From Smittia aterrima (lineage: Eukaryota > Arthropoda > Insecta > Diptera > Chironomidae), in contig CP093829.1 in NCBI GenBank assembly GCA_033063855.1, positions 10,674,243 through 10,738,242 on the forward strand: DNA of 64,000 nucleotides, given 5' to 3'. A model generated the notes under the pieces. The model was not told where the DNA came from and did not search any database. It saw only the letters and a list, made by a program, of their open reading frames with translations. Both the position numbers and the translations under genes were made by a program. Below, piece by piece: positions 52,161 through 64,000 of the stretch (position 1 is the stretch's first letter; every line of letters begins with the position of its first letter).

Positions 52161-52520
52161 TTTTACTGTGTTCTCTTGACAATAGACAACAGTTTAAAAA
52201 CATAAAGACCGATGAAAAATGAGAGATGAAAATATTTCTCAAAAGATTCGATCTCATCGGCAAATATTTTCGTCGCTCCTATTTTCAATTTCTCTCATTT
52301 TTTAAGCATTTTCTCAAGAGCTTTGACAAGAAATAGGAAATACAAAACAAAAGTGATAGATAGCATGAAATGTGATAAGGAATTTAAATCTTTAAGCTTT
52401 TTCAATGAACTACAAGTCACAAGAGAATTTGTGATTTATTATCTTATCTGAAATATTTTTACTTGATAATAAAGACTTAAGAATTGAACTTAAAACAAAA
52501 GCAATCAATTGTTCAGTTCA
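52161..52520. other. Short spacer between the two protease genes
   Basis: Contains the 3' end of the first protease gene and, at about 52207-52305, an imperfect inverted repeat whose arms include GATGAAAATATTT / AAATATTTTCGTC and AATGAGAG / CTCTCATT. Confidence 0.5.
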
Positions 52521-52521
52521 T

Positions 52522-52550
52522 TATAAAATTTTGATTGATCAAGTGTTCAG
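52522..52550 (+). promoter_or_regulatory. TATA + initiator core promoter of the second protease gene
   Basis: TATAAAA at about 52522-52528 precedes TCAG at 52547-52550 (A+1 about 52549), a spacing of 27 bases. The ATG follows about 90 bases later. Confidence 0.55.
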
Positions 52551-52638
52551 CTACCAACTTTCTTTGATTCGAAATTTCTACATCCGCTGCTTGCATTAAC
52601 TTGGATTAACTCAATATAAAGTCTTTTACTGCGTCATT

Positions 52639-53688
52639 ATGACTGTAAAAAAAATTCTTCTGGTTTTCCCAATTTTGATATCGCTAAGTCATACTTTTCC
52701 CAATGGAAATGCATTTTATCAGGATACTTCGAGAGGCGGAAGAATTACAGGTTTGTGGAGTGTTTGAACTGAATGAATTTATTTTTTTACAATTACTGTA
52801 GGTGGCTCGGAAGCATCTCGCAATCAATTTCCATACATTGTGGCGTTCTTCATTTATACTGACGATGGCCAGTCGGTAAAACGTTGTGTTTTATCATATA
52901 TTTATATTAAAAAATATAAACTTTTTTTAAGTTATGCGGAGGATCAATTTTGTCATCGACTTTTGTCTTGTCAGCTGCTCATTGCTTCACAAGTTTTGAA
53001 TCAGCAGATTTACTGGCTGGAATTCACAACATACTCGAAGAGACCGCAGCTTATGAACTTGAAGTATTTCCAACTGATATCATAATGCACGCTCAATACA
53101 ATCGAGTAACGCAACTGAATGACATTTCACTCGTCAGAACGAACAGAAGACCAATAACCTTCAGTGTTTCAATTCAATCCCTGAAATTACCGGCACGTTC
53201 ATTGGCTACAACTGATTTAACAGGAAAAATAGGAAGAATTGCTGGCTGGTATAATGATTTACTTTAGTAAAAGATTAAAATAATAGAAAAATCTTCTTTC
53301 AGGGGAAAGACAAGCGATTCTACTAATGATATTTCTCCCCGTTTGCTTTATATTGATGCTCCCGTTTTAAGCAATGGTTAGCTAGAATTTTAAAAGCTCG
53401 AATTCAATTTTGCTAATTTACACATCTTTTAAAGCTGTTTGCAGTACAACTTATGGAAATGTTGTTACAGCCACGAATATTTGTTTGAGTGGTGCAAATG
53501 CTCGTTCAACATGCCAAGGAGATTCCGGAGGTCCTCTTACTACCAACCTTAATGGTGTGCAAACTCATATTGGAATAGTTAGCTTTGGGTCAGATATCGG
53601 CTGTCAGAGAAATTATCCAACGGTTTTCACTAGAATCACGTCGTACTTGAGCTGGATTCAAACTAACACGGGCATAACAATAACTTAA
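52639..53688 (+). CDS. Secreted chymotrypsin-like serine protease (S1A) 2
   Basis: Tandem partner of the preceding protease, same strand, about 480 bases away. Five exons: 52639-52750, 52802-52875, 52932-53248, 53303-53376 and 53435-53688; 276 residues. Signal peptide (KKILLVFPILISLSHTF), activation site R|ITGG made across the first intron, then LCGGSIL, SAAHC (His57), NDISLV (Asp102) and CQGDSGGP (Ser195), so the triad is complete. Ser at the position six before the catalytic Ser again predicts chymotrypsin-like specificity. It ends SWIQTNTGITIT, parallel to DWVSANTGIRIL in its neighbour, so the pair arose by duplication, but the intron positions differ and the sequences have diverged widely. 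Confidence 0.9.
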
Positions 53689-56600
53689 GCTAAGCTTTAA
53701 ATCAGTGTAAGCTTTTTGAAAGCTTCAGAATTACTTCAAAAGAAATGCTTGGTGGAGCGACTGTTTGAATAAAATACATTTTTCAAAAGCTATTACTTTT
53801 TAATATGAATAAGCAGATATCGATGATTATTTAAGTCAAAAATGTATAACAATTGTAACTTACAATTTGTAAGCTCTTTGAGGCTTATAGAGTTTGAATA
53901 CAAAGATAAAATTCGAAGGCAACCACACGGCAGCATACTTTTAACACATCGACAAACGTCTACGATACCACAAAAGAAAAACTTAGGCAGCCTTTTTCAC
54001 TTTTATTTTTCAACTTACTTTAAGTCTTTTTCTTCTCAACTCGTGCTGTTAAAACTTCGTTGTCTCAGTCTCTATTTCACCAACGTCGAGACCAGTAACG
54101 ATTTATAACGTTAAAATAATACTTATTGATAATTGCGCAAATATATTTGAACAAAAATAGTGTGGAAACGCTACTAGATTTTCGAATTTGGTATTGTCAA
54201 CTTTTTCTTTTTACTTTCATTAAAATTGTTCAAAGTTGAAAGTTTTCTTTGTGATTTTTTTCTTATCAGCAAAAATTAATAAATTTAACTTGATTTTTTT
54301 TTGTGAAATTTTTGTAGAAAGTTGAAGTTACGCTTCTTGTGTTTGGTGATCATTTAAAAGCGGATTAAAAAATCGTTGAAAATGGTGAGTTGAATTCAAA
54401 CAAACGATGGCATCGTGTTGGAGTCGACAAATGATTTTTTATGTCCGCATTAAATTAAATTTTTTAATGTCCATGGCAGAAGTTTATGGAAGCTTTAACA
54501 ATGGAGAAAAAGAAATGGCAAAAATTTAATTTTCCGCTGAACATTTACAAAGCAAAGTGAAACTTTGGTGAGAAAAGAGAAGCACGCAAATAATGCAAAG
54601 CAAAAGAATGAATTACTGAGGCAGTGTGTACAATAAATTAGAGATTTGTGTCGTTACAACTTAATTACTTCGCTTACTGCTTTAAGAGCTGTGAACGGTT
54701 TGAACCAAATGGAATTTCAATGCAATCGTGGCCTTCAGAGTTTTCTGTTTGGCAAATATACAAACAAGCAGACAGAAAGCGCGAAGACGAAGACAATTGA
54801 ATTGTATTGCGGAATATTCTTTTGAGCAATTTTGACCAAAGAATTATGTTGCGTTGATCGCCAAAAGGGAAAAAGATATTAAAAACAAATCAATTTCAGT
54901 GTAATTATAGTTGATGTGGCCACTTCAAGTATTGTCTGCAAGAAAACGAGAAAAATTGCATTTTCACCTTCGAATTCGAAGTTAAATAAGTCTGAGTATA
55001 TATAAAAGCGGTAATGTGAGAAAATATTTTAAGGAGAATGTAAAAGACATTAACGATGTGAACACAAGTTAATTTTTGACAAAGACTCGCTTCAAATTTT
55101 CTTGTGGAGACAAGAAACCTTTCAATAAAAATATCAAGGGTGAAAATCCATTATTTTTTTGAGAAAAAAAAACCTGCTTGTTTGTTTTTAAAGTCCAACT
55201 ATAATGTTTGAAGTTGATATTTTGAAGATGAAGCCAAAGTCAAAGATCGAACTATCATTTAATGCAACTGTCGCCTGTAATATTGCGACTTTTATCAGTT
55301 TTGAACATTAATCTGCAGTTTATCAAGGTGTGTAAACAAGAAACTAAAGCTGATTCTTGTTGACCTTCGATGGACTGCTGACAGCAATGCTGTTCATGCT
55401 TACATATCCGATATTACTTTCTTATACAATCAGAAAACCTGCAATGGAAAAATGACTTCAAACCACCGAAATGTTTTTCAACTTGTTGGACTTAGACGAA
55501 AAAAAGAAAGCATTTCCAATAGTCAAAGTATTCGTCAATACAAATGATTGAGTTGTGATAATTTTGCATACAGCTAACGAAAGTGTAGAAACGTCCAATG
55601 AGGAAAGTTGAGATGTAATTTGCAAAAACCCAAGTTTTCCTTGATATTTTCATTAAAATGCGTTAATATGTAAGTGGAGCTCTACTTTCTCATTGAAACA
55701 TTTGAAGACAACGGAAGATTAGAATTGGTTTCTCTTTTTAAGGGGAACAGGACTTAACTGATTGAGCATTTTTAGTACTCGTGATATGAATTTTTAATAA
55801 TGTCGAAATTAAAATTAAATTTCTGTAATTCATCATTCAAAGTTAACGCGCTTCGCATGCATAAAGAAAAAAGGTTCAATGACTTTCCTCGTGTGAGTCG
55901 CTCTCATAAGATGAGGTGTGTTGAATTTTCAATTAAAATAGCTCGATGATTGAGTTCGCGAACACGCTCTCACTTTTGGATATTTGTCATGAGAAATCTC
56001 GATAAGGTGAGAGATCAGATATTGACTTAAGCTTCAATTCGAAAACTTCAAACAACAAATATTGCATCGATTTTGTTGAAGGAAACTCGAAAAATTATTC
56101 TCATGCTTCACTCACCACACTTGCATGATCTACTTTCTCACGGCACAAGTTTTTTTTAAAATGTATTATGTAACTCCAGTAACTTGTGCCAAAAGCAGAC
56201 AGAAATAAATGAAGCGGTTTTTTTGATTCAAGTAAGCTGCAGCTGAGTTGAGAGGTTGGCTGTGTTTGTTTGGCAAATCTTGTATATATATTTTTTATTG
56301 CCTACTTAGAAAATCAGAAAAGCCTACATGTGCTGCCTAACTCTTTAACAAACCAGTTGTGCGTCATTTGTTTGAAATGTCAAGAGGCAAATGCTGAATC
56401 TAAAGTGAAAAGCATGAAACCTGATTTTCATTGAAGTTTTGATCTAAATATTGTTTGACTTGTAAGAAAGTTTGCCGATATCGGCTTCAGCTTGTATAAC
56501 ATCGCGGCGACCATAAAACTATCTTTTTTGAAGGATTTTTCTTCCATCAACATTGAATAAATTGAGAGATAAACGCATATTGTTGTAAAGCTAAAACTCA

Positions 56601-58697
56601 TTTGCATGCTCTCGAAAAACACTTTTTGTCCGAGCTTGCCTTTGTTGTTGAATCTGTCGTCTCCATAAGATAAAAAGCCTTGAAATTTTTCTACTTTGTT
56701 GGTTTTTTGCTCTGTTGACTGCAAAGAGACTCAGTTTCTTAATGTAAATCAAGAAAATATCGGCAAGGAAGTTGTCGGTTCTGATCAAGCTGTGAGACTT
56801 TAAGTCATCAAAGAGAGTTTAAACATCCCAGTTTATCGGATTTCATGCTTTTTCTTACCTTTCAAGGAAGAAAATGTTGACTTGAAAACCAACGATTTTA
56901 ATTCATTAAAGCCTCTTATGCGCAATGGCCTCTTATGAGTTTAGCCTAAAATAAAAAAAAAACTTTTAAAATCCTAATTTCGCAGTCGATAGATCCTCTT
57001 GTTTTATTTCACAAATCTAAATCTTGTTTTGTTGATTAATCTGCTATTTCATTTAATTACAACAAGGCTAATATCATGATAGTGTTTTCCATATAATGGC
57101 CAACACAATCTTTGCTTCAGTTTAATACCATGACGAATAATATTCTATCTAAATATATTGTGAATATGCTTGACGAATTCCTTGACTGTTAATGGGTGCG
57201 AGTTAAAAGATTTAAAAAAATTGTGATATTATATATCAATGATTATACAATAATTATCATTTGGATCGGTATTGTCACTGATGCATAATAAATTTATGAT
57301 AGCAAATCGAGATCATCAGCTTGTGAACCTCACTTAAGTCGAATTTCTTATATAATCCTATCTTTTGCTCTAATTGTGGTTACGATACTGCTGTTCACGC
57401 AGATATTTTACGTAATTAAAGCAAATTAACACTTTTTCAAAGCTGCAACTCTTCATTATGCGATTTCTTGCGAAATGGATCTTTGAATTGATTTAAAGCT
57501 TGCTTCGGGTATTTAAAATATCTTCATTTCTAACCTCGACTTGCAATAATGCTTCCTCATGTCCGGCTAAGAGTCTAATTTAGAGTCGCAGTGAACTTGA
57601 TTCAAATTGCGGGTTATGATTGTCTAGTTTCGTGATCGAAGGACAAACTGGAGGTAGCGAAATTTTAAATGTTCTACAAAAAAACTCGTAGCGCAACTTC
57701 GACTGTACCGAAAACGCATTTTATTACTAAAAATTTGCGTAATTTATTTAAAAGATTAGAGTTAAATGTACGGGGAATCGCTTTATTCACGATTTGAATA
57801 AAATATTTTGAGTTGTTGTCTCTTTAGTTTTTGGGACGATTGACAGACACGCGTGTTTGGTGATTAATTAAATTTTATTTCGACATGATTAAAACTTAAT
57901 GACTTGTCTGGCGTGAGCTTTGCTTTTTTTGATGTAAAAGCTAAGTGGATCAAGTTCATTCAATTTTACTTCCCTGAAGCGAGAGAGAAAAATTTCACTT
58001 CCACTTTCGATGAAAACAAGTTTCGTCCGATGCGAAAAGATTTCTATTTTACTTACCTTTTGAAGCTTTTGCCGGCAGGTCTCGGAACGAATAGATGACA
58101 ATATGGTTTCAAATGAGAAAATAGAAATACGATATTACTAATATTGGCAAATTTTATGAATTTTGATTATTTATTTGAGAAGATCTCTTCAAAATTTGGA
58201 GTTTTTGCTGTTAATATTATTTCAAAATTCAAATCAAACGTCATAAAACCCTGCTACCAACAGTGCGCTTTCTTCATTTCTTCAAGCACTTTCACAGGGA
58301 AATTCAACTTTTTCCACGTTTTTTTCAATCGGTTTTAAAAGAAATCATAATGGACTAAACAAAACCAGTCGGATCGGGCGAACGACCGCAGACGGATTAA
58401 GCAATTTAAAAGCTTTAGCCACTAATGAAGCCGATTGTATAGGGCAATTATTATTTGCAAGCATTCGCCTTGTGTTGGTTTCTGGTCTGTTTAATTGCAC
58501 TCATTATCAGAGCGAAGAAAATCTGAGTAAAACTCTGTACACACAATTTTTTTTTATCAAAATAGAGTTTGTTTTATTTAGTCGATAATGCTTTCAAATA
58601 AAAAATGAAGAAGATTCCCTAAAAAAGCTATTCCTGCTCTTTTTCGGTTTAAATTGAATCTTTTTGATATTCTTTGTCTTGAACCTTTTATTAGTTG
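53689..58697. other. Gene-poor interval of about 5 kb
   Basis: AT-rich, with only chance open frames (56428-56788 minus and 57889-58338 both strands are the longest). An exon-like segment ends in ATG|GTGAGT at 54384 and may be the first exon of the chitinase gene; see that entry. The right end holds the 3' region of the minus-strand unknown secreted gene. Confidence 0.5.
54320..54384 (+). other. Candidate first exon of the chitinase gene (ends in ATG)
   Basis: The segment ending GAAAATG at 54384 is followed by a strong GTGAGT donor. Splicing to the acceptor at 61592 would give ATG|CTA, a full start for the membrane-anchor exon (MLPTRLVRVAF). The 5' end of the exon is not defined. This is an inference from splice signals and the missing start codon; another upstream exon could serve. 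Confidence 0.35.
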
Positions 58698-60153
58698 TCA
58701 CGTGAATGGATCGTCAACAGCTTTTCGCTTGATGTCACTTCGTCTTTTTGATCCAAGAGTGAAGTCATCGCCATTGTCGTCTCCTGACAAATAAGCGAGT
58801 TTCTTAACGGCACCGCGTGCACGATCAGAGACAAATTTATCAACATGTGATACAATCGTAATAAATCTCATGAAGCCATCAAGATTTTTATTGATCCTTT
58901 CTGACCTCTCAAGGCTCGACTCGTTTTCCAACTGCTCAATAAATTTTGGTTTTTTTATAATTCCACTGATTTGTGGAAGTCTTGGCGCAGGAGTAATAAC
59001 AAAGTCGTCCGCTGCCCTTCGAGCATTCCTCGCTTTTAATTGATTTGGCCTCTCTGCATACCGATCTGATTCACTTTGAAAGAATAAATCTTCATCGGAG
59101 TATTCGCTATAAAACTGTGGGTCAACATATCTTGATCGCGAGAAACTCACTTGACTGCACGACGACTTTGCCTTGCAACTTTTCCTTTCATCTTCATTGT
59201 TAACAATAATCTTAACGTTAAATGGATATTTTGAATGGCGCTGAGTATTAAGCGTGAATATTTTGCTTTCGAAAGAGCCATCAATCAAGTTGTCTGCTGA
59301 TTTCCATTGCTCCATTAACTTGCTTTCTGTGCTCCCAATATCAGAAAAGATGTGTTCACGATTCGGATTTAAATGACGAATGACAGATGATGATGTTTCC
59401 TCGACAACAGGTTGAGTTGTTTCGATAACTGCCGTCGTTGTCTCTTCGTTAGTTGGCGTTTGAAAGTCGGTAGAAAATGTCAAAATGTCTTTCGTTACCA
59501 TTTCAGCTTGCGAAATGTCATCAGATGATTGTGACGTTGTGGTAAAAGTCGATTCGATGTAACCTTTAGCTGCCGTTTTAACTTTAATGTTATCACTTTG
59601 ATATTCTGTTAGTCTTCTAAAGTCTTTTCCGATGATCGGAACTTCGATCTCAATCACGTCGCTTTGTTCAATTTCGTTATTCTCATAGATTTCTTCGGAA
59701 GACTCGTTTAAGTTCCGCAACGGAAGCAGATTAAATTTCTTGAAAAACGAGGCAATTTGTGGTGACGGGTTGAAATCAGTTCTTGGCGTCATATTAGCTA
59801 TCTGCGTCTCTCGAATATTCTCACTATTTCTGCTCAACGATTTCGCAGTATAAACCTAAAATTAAATAAATTTCAATGAGAATTAGAGTAAAATGATTGT
59901 AAATTTATTTTTAATTAAAGCATATTTTCGAACCATTGCAAAAAACGCGATCAATATTATTGAAATCATCAGCGTGTAGTAGACAAAATGATAAACAACA
60001 ATGCGTCGCTTCATATACTTCATCGACTTAATCGAATAAATTACTTTCATAATTTTTCTACTGCAAGTTAATAGAGTGAAACAAAAGAAAGATTTAACTA
60101 AGCTATTCACTAACCGTCACGCTTAAGACTAAAATGCCGAGTCCAAATTTCAT
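58698..60153 (-). CDS. Secreted Ser/Thr- and Glu/Asp-rich protein of unknown family
   Basis: Two exons, 60153-60115 and 59855-58698, encode 398 residues. The first exon plus the next few codons form a signal peptide (MKFGLGILVLSVTVYTAKS), so the protein is secreted. There is no membrane span. Residues of about 80-180 are Thr/Ser/Glu-rich with VIETTQPVVEETSSS-like runs, suggesting O-glycosylated disordered sequence. Only two cysteines (KSCKAKSSC) remain. The C-terminal third has several basic sites (RNARRAADD, GSKRRSD, KRKAVDD) that could be cut by furin-like enzymes. I do not recognise any domain. It lies on the opposite strand, probably inside the first intron of the chitinase gene. Possible roles are a matrix protein or a precursor of peptides; neither is shown. 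Confidence 0.75.
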
Positions 60154-61591
60154 TCTGAGTAGTGGAATATACAAACTTCAACTGACAACTGGGAAATGTC
60201 TGCTGAGACTTTGCGGCATTTCATTAAATGTTTAGATCAGCATAGTTTTGAATTTTATTGAATCACTTTCCGGACTGCGTTAGCATGTTGACGGTTTTGC
60301 TCATGAGTCAGCGAATGAACGAGGAAGAGAACGTGAGCCCGATGTTAAGTTTTTAAACAAAAGTTTCTCAGCATTGTCGTGTGATTAATCAAATTTACCT
60401 TGTAGGAAGTGTAAATGGCTTTTTGTTGAGTGCGTTGTGAATGTGCGTCAACGAACAGGTTGAGCCATCGAAGAAATGTTTATTTACCCGCCAGTAGTTT
60501 GATTGTGATTCCGCATAGTGGCTAATGAACTCCAATCTCATTATAATTTCTTATGGTTTGCCTTTCTTCTTTTCATACTACAGCTGCGGCAGAGAAATTC
60601 ATCGCTTTCATCACATAAATATTTTCTAAATCTGATATAAAGTTTCATAATCATCAAGAGATATCAATACCGTTCATCGAAAGTAGATCGCGAAATTAGT
60701 CTCACGATGCGCTTGATCGTCGCAACATTAAGAGTTATGTATTAATTGGCACGAGCAATTTTTTATATAATGATCTCACGACACAGCAAACCTTAGACAA
60801 ATCTTTTTTTTCATGCTTCGTTTAGTCGACCAGTTGGGTTTGTTTTTATGGCATTGTCTCTAAATCTTACGTCAATTTGAGGAAACTGCAATCGAATGCA
60901 ATAGTTAAGCGACTTCATTAACGAGTAAGACAAATTTAGTTTGCTATTCTCTTAACAGTTTTCCATTCTTTTAAAATAATTTTTAAGAAAAATGAAATAA
61001 ATTTGATTTGAAATGGGTTAATGATTTGCAAAATATTCCTGAGAGAAAACAAATTATTACAAAGCTATACAAATTAACAATCGTGATCGTAACATGAGTT
61101 TCATGGTCAAAGGCGGCATGCGTTCAAATGAAATATTTTTTATGACAATTCGCATCAAACGTTACGAATAAGTTATTCATAGTCGTCAGGTCATTAAATA
61201 TTTCAACCATCACTCTTCAATAGCTTAGTCTTCAAAACAGGCGAACGTTTCAAAACATTTTTTTTAAAAATTTCCATCACAATTGAGTCGTACCAAGAAG
61301 AATAAATTCCAGTTGCATAATTTCCTCGATAAATAAATGGCGATCGACACACGAATTTCATTAACAACGAAGTATGAAATTCGAAAGCAAAATTAAACCA
61401 CTTACTTAAATTAAGCGTGATGCTATAAATTTCCAAAAAGATATTGTCACGCTTTTATTTAAATGGAAAGTGAATGGAAGTACTTTGAAGATTTAGAATG
61501 ATTCCAATGCCTTGCCTGAATTAGTTTTAACTTAAAACTTTTAAGCTATAATCGAAATGTTTTCTTGATCAATTACATTTTCTTCTTTCAG
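60154..61591. other. Upstream region of the unknown secreted gene and chitinase intron
   Basis: On the minus strand TCAGT at about 60181-60185 could be the initiator of the unknown secreted gene, about 30 bases before its ATG. The rest is AT-rich without a recognisable exon and ends in the T-rich acceptor before 61592. Confidence 0.45.
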
Positions 61592-64000
61592 CTACCAACT
61601 CGATTGGTTCGGGTAGCATTCGTTGTCTGTCTCTTAGTTCTCATATTTTCACATTTAGCCGACAGCGCTCAAGGTAAGCAAGCTCAGCGCTTGGCTTCAA
61701 CGCGCGTAGACAATCTCTCGAGTCCATTACACGAGTTAGTTGGTACTGTGAATGAAAAAGCTGTAACAATCGCCGCTGTTGAGTTCATTGTTAACTTCAA
61801 TTTTTTATTCAGAGACGCAGAAAAATTAAAAGCTTTGGCAATATAAGCTCGAGCTCGCTTCACAAGCTCAATCTGAAGTGTACAAAGCGATTGTTAATTT
61901 TTTTTATTCACAATGCCAATGAAAAGCAATGAGACATTACGAGTTATGACTCATTGTGCTACTTCTACAAATGCATTCTTTCGTTTTATGAAATGGACCC
62001 ATAGACAAGAGAAGAATAAGAAGACCGACAGGGTCAGCAGCTGCAAAGGTTTTAGAGAAAAACTCATCGCTCAGAAATGTTACGAGGACATCAAGCCCTT
62101 CGTCGTTAGACAAAAAGACTGCACAAGATAGATCAGACTTAGCTGCTGCGCCTTCTAACAATAGATTCAAAGTCAGGGCTCGTAAGCGGCCCGGTGCCTT
62201 AGCTGCTTCGCCATCGACTGCAGTACAAGTTTCATCAACAAGAGAAAACAAGAAAGACAAAGATGGATACAAGATTGTATGCTGTAAGATAGGAATTATT
62301 TTAATTCGGTGACCTTTTCTAATTAATTGAGATTTCAGATTATACAAATTGGTCACAGTATCGCGTTAAGATCGGAAAGTTCGTTCCTGAAGATATACCC
62401 GCTGATCTCTGTACTCATGTCATCTTTGCATTCGGTTGGTTGAAGAAAGGAAAGTTGAGTTCATTCGAAAGCAACGACGAAACGAAAGATGGAAAGGTTG
62501 GATTGTATTCAAGAATTATTGGACTCAAAAAAGCGAATCCTAATCTAAAGGTTAATCCAAATGATATTTTGGGTTTTTTCTTAATTCAAATAAAGTTGTT
62601 TTCGCTATTCAGATTCTGCTTGCTATCGGAGGTTGGTCTTTTGGAACTCAAAAGTTCAAAGAAATGTCAGGCACTCGTTATGCTAGGCAGACGTTTATCT
62701 ACTCGGCCATTCCTTACTTGAGACAAAGAGGATTTGATGGGCTTGATCTGGATTGGGAATATCCAAAAGGTGCCGACGACAAGAAGAACTTTGTTCTATT
62801 GCTAAAGGAACTGAAAGAGGCCTTCGAGGCAGAGTCACAAGAAGTTAAACAACAAAGACTTCTTCTCTCAGCGGCTGTCCCTGTTGGACCTGATAATGTT
62901 CGTGGAGGTTACGATGTTCCAGCTGTAGCAAGCTATCTCGATTTCATTAACTTGATGGCTTATGATTTCCATGGAAAATGGGAGAAGGAAACTGGTCACA
63001 ACGCTCCACTTTATGCTCCATCGACTGACTCTGAATGGCGCAAACAACTCTCAGTTGACCACGCTGCTAACTTATGGGTAATTTCAGTGTGTATTTGCAC
63101 GATGGTGTATTTTTACATAAAAATACAAACTTTCAGGTTAAAATGGGAGCTCCTAAAGAAAAGTTGATTATCGGCATGCCAACTTACGGCCGATCATTCA
63201 CTCTGGCTGATACTGAGAAGCATGGACCAAATTCACCCGCAACTGCTGGAGGAAAAGAAGGCGTGTACACTAAAGAAAGCGGTTTCTTGGCTTATTATGA
63301 GATTTGCGAAATGCTCAATAACGGAGCAGTTTACGTTTGGGACGAAGAGATGAAGGTGCCGTACATGGTCGATGGAGATCAATGGGTTGGCTTTGATGAT
63401 GAACGTGCCATCAGAAATAAAATGCATTGGATAAAAGATAACGGATTTGGCGGTGCGATGGTTTGGTAAGAAAGTGAACTCTTTCAAAGTTTCAAGTTTG
63501 ACTGTTTTATTTTAAAGGACTGTCGATATGGATGATTTCACTGGAACAGTTTGTGGTAATAACGTCAAATATCCTTTGATCGGAGCCATGCGCGAAGAAT
63601 TGCGTGGAGTTTCTAGAGGAAAGGACGCTAAGGATGTCGATTGGGAGAAAGTGGCAGCTTCTTTTGATGACTTGCCTGTAAGTTGATCAATGATAAATTG
63701 GGCTCGTAGTTTTAAAATTGATTATGATTTTTAGGAAAAACCTGAGCCAATTGAAATTGACGTTGCGGAACTTTTATCGAAAGTTCAAAAAACTGAGAAA
63801 AAGACAAAAGTTAACAAAAAGATTAAACAAGGACAAGCGACGATCGAAACTAGAAGTAAAAAAAAGAGTAAAGTCAATGAATCAAATAATCTCAAACTTA
63901 TTTTATTTCTAGAACGACCTGCACAAGTATTTTGTTATCTGACAAGTTGGTCAGCAAAGCGACCAGGTGCCGGAAAGTTTGAGCCAAAAGACGTTGATGC
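61592..64000 (+). CDS. Cht7: Two-domain chitinase, Cht7-type (group III), 5' part; runs off the window
   Basis: Insect chitinase (GH18) that cleaves chitin during moulting; group III members carry an N-terminal membrane anchor and two catalytic domains. Exons seen: 61592-61673, 62005-62283, 62339-62550, 62613-63077, 63137-63465, 63518-63677, 63735-63855 and 63913 to the edge. The first coding exon gives a hydrophobic segment (RVAFVVCLLVLIFSHLA) with arginines before it, fitting a signal anchor. A Ser/Thr/Lys-rich linker follows, then the first GH18 domain: IVCYYTNWSQYR, ILLAIGGWSFGT, the catalytic FDGLDLDWEYP with intact Glu, NLMAYDFHGKWE, GMPTYGRSFTL and GAMVWTVDMDDF. After a Lys-rich linker a second GH18 domain begins (RPAQVFCYLTSWSAKRPGAG). 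No ATG lies in the first exon in frame, so the start codon must be on an upstream exon. Confidence 0.9.

Noticed and set aside
56428..56788. Minus-strand frames of 98 and 65 codons
   Set aside because: Overlapping in two frames with no family resemblance or splice context; judged chance.
61913..62131. 72-codon frame before the chitinase linker exon
   Set aside because: It is in another frame; the linker exon begins at the ATAG acceptor at 62001-62004 and matches the phase of both neighbours.
1..64000. tRNA genes, CRISPR arrays, transposon ends, viral insertions
   Set aside because: No T-loop/cloverleaf pattern, no regular short repeats, no transposase or reverse-transcriptase-like frame, and no long terminal repeats were noticed on either strand.

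Overview
The window looks like nuclear DNA from an insect, most likely a fly of the midge/mosquito type. It is AT-rich, with short introns (mostly 50-70 bases) that have GT..AG ends and some kilobase-scale ones, TATA/initiator/DPE-type core promoters, and a gene set that includes cuticle and peritrophic-matrix chitin proteins. No bacterial, phage, CRISPR or transposon signature was found. Exon joins were worked out by eye from splice signals, reading frame and family conservation. In every multi-exon model the final frame closes, but individual boundaries may be off by 1-2 bases.

Left part (1-20 kb): a possible two-exon gene for a 63-residue protein (+), then two minus-strand regulatory genes. 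The first is Ets65A, an ERG/FLI-type ETS factor with nine coding exons over about 11.6 kb and large introns. The second is SCAI, a nuclear cofactor, in ten compact exons.

Middle (20-42 kb): a secreted histidine acid phosphatase (-), an obstructor-A-like chitin-binding protein (-), the golgin TMF1 (-) head-to-head with the Ragulator subunit LAMTOR2 (+), a small coiled-coil protein that may be SKA2-like (-), a gene-poor stretch of nearly 9 kb that holds an orphan initiator+DPE promoter, and LZTR1 (-), a Kelch/double-BTB adaptor of CUL3 ubiquitin ligases.

Right part (42-64 kb): a prominin-family five-span membrane protein (+), two tandem chymotrypsin-like serine protease genes (+), a 5-kb gene-poor stretch, a secreted acidic Ser/Thr-rich protein of unknown family (-), and the 5' half of a two-catalytic-domain (group III, Cht7-type) chitinase (+) that runs off the right edge. 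The chitinase start codon appears to lie on a separate upstream exon, so the unknown secreted gene is probably nested in its first intron.

The genes do not form a pathway. Loose themes are chitin matrix (obstructor, chitinase), digestion (proteases, perhaps the phosphatase), and signalling or membrane traffic (LAMTOR2, TMF1, LZTR1, SCAI). The best leads for something undescribed are the nested secreted protein, the small two-exon protein at the left edge, the SKA2-like protein and the orphan promoter.
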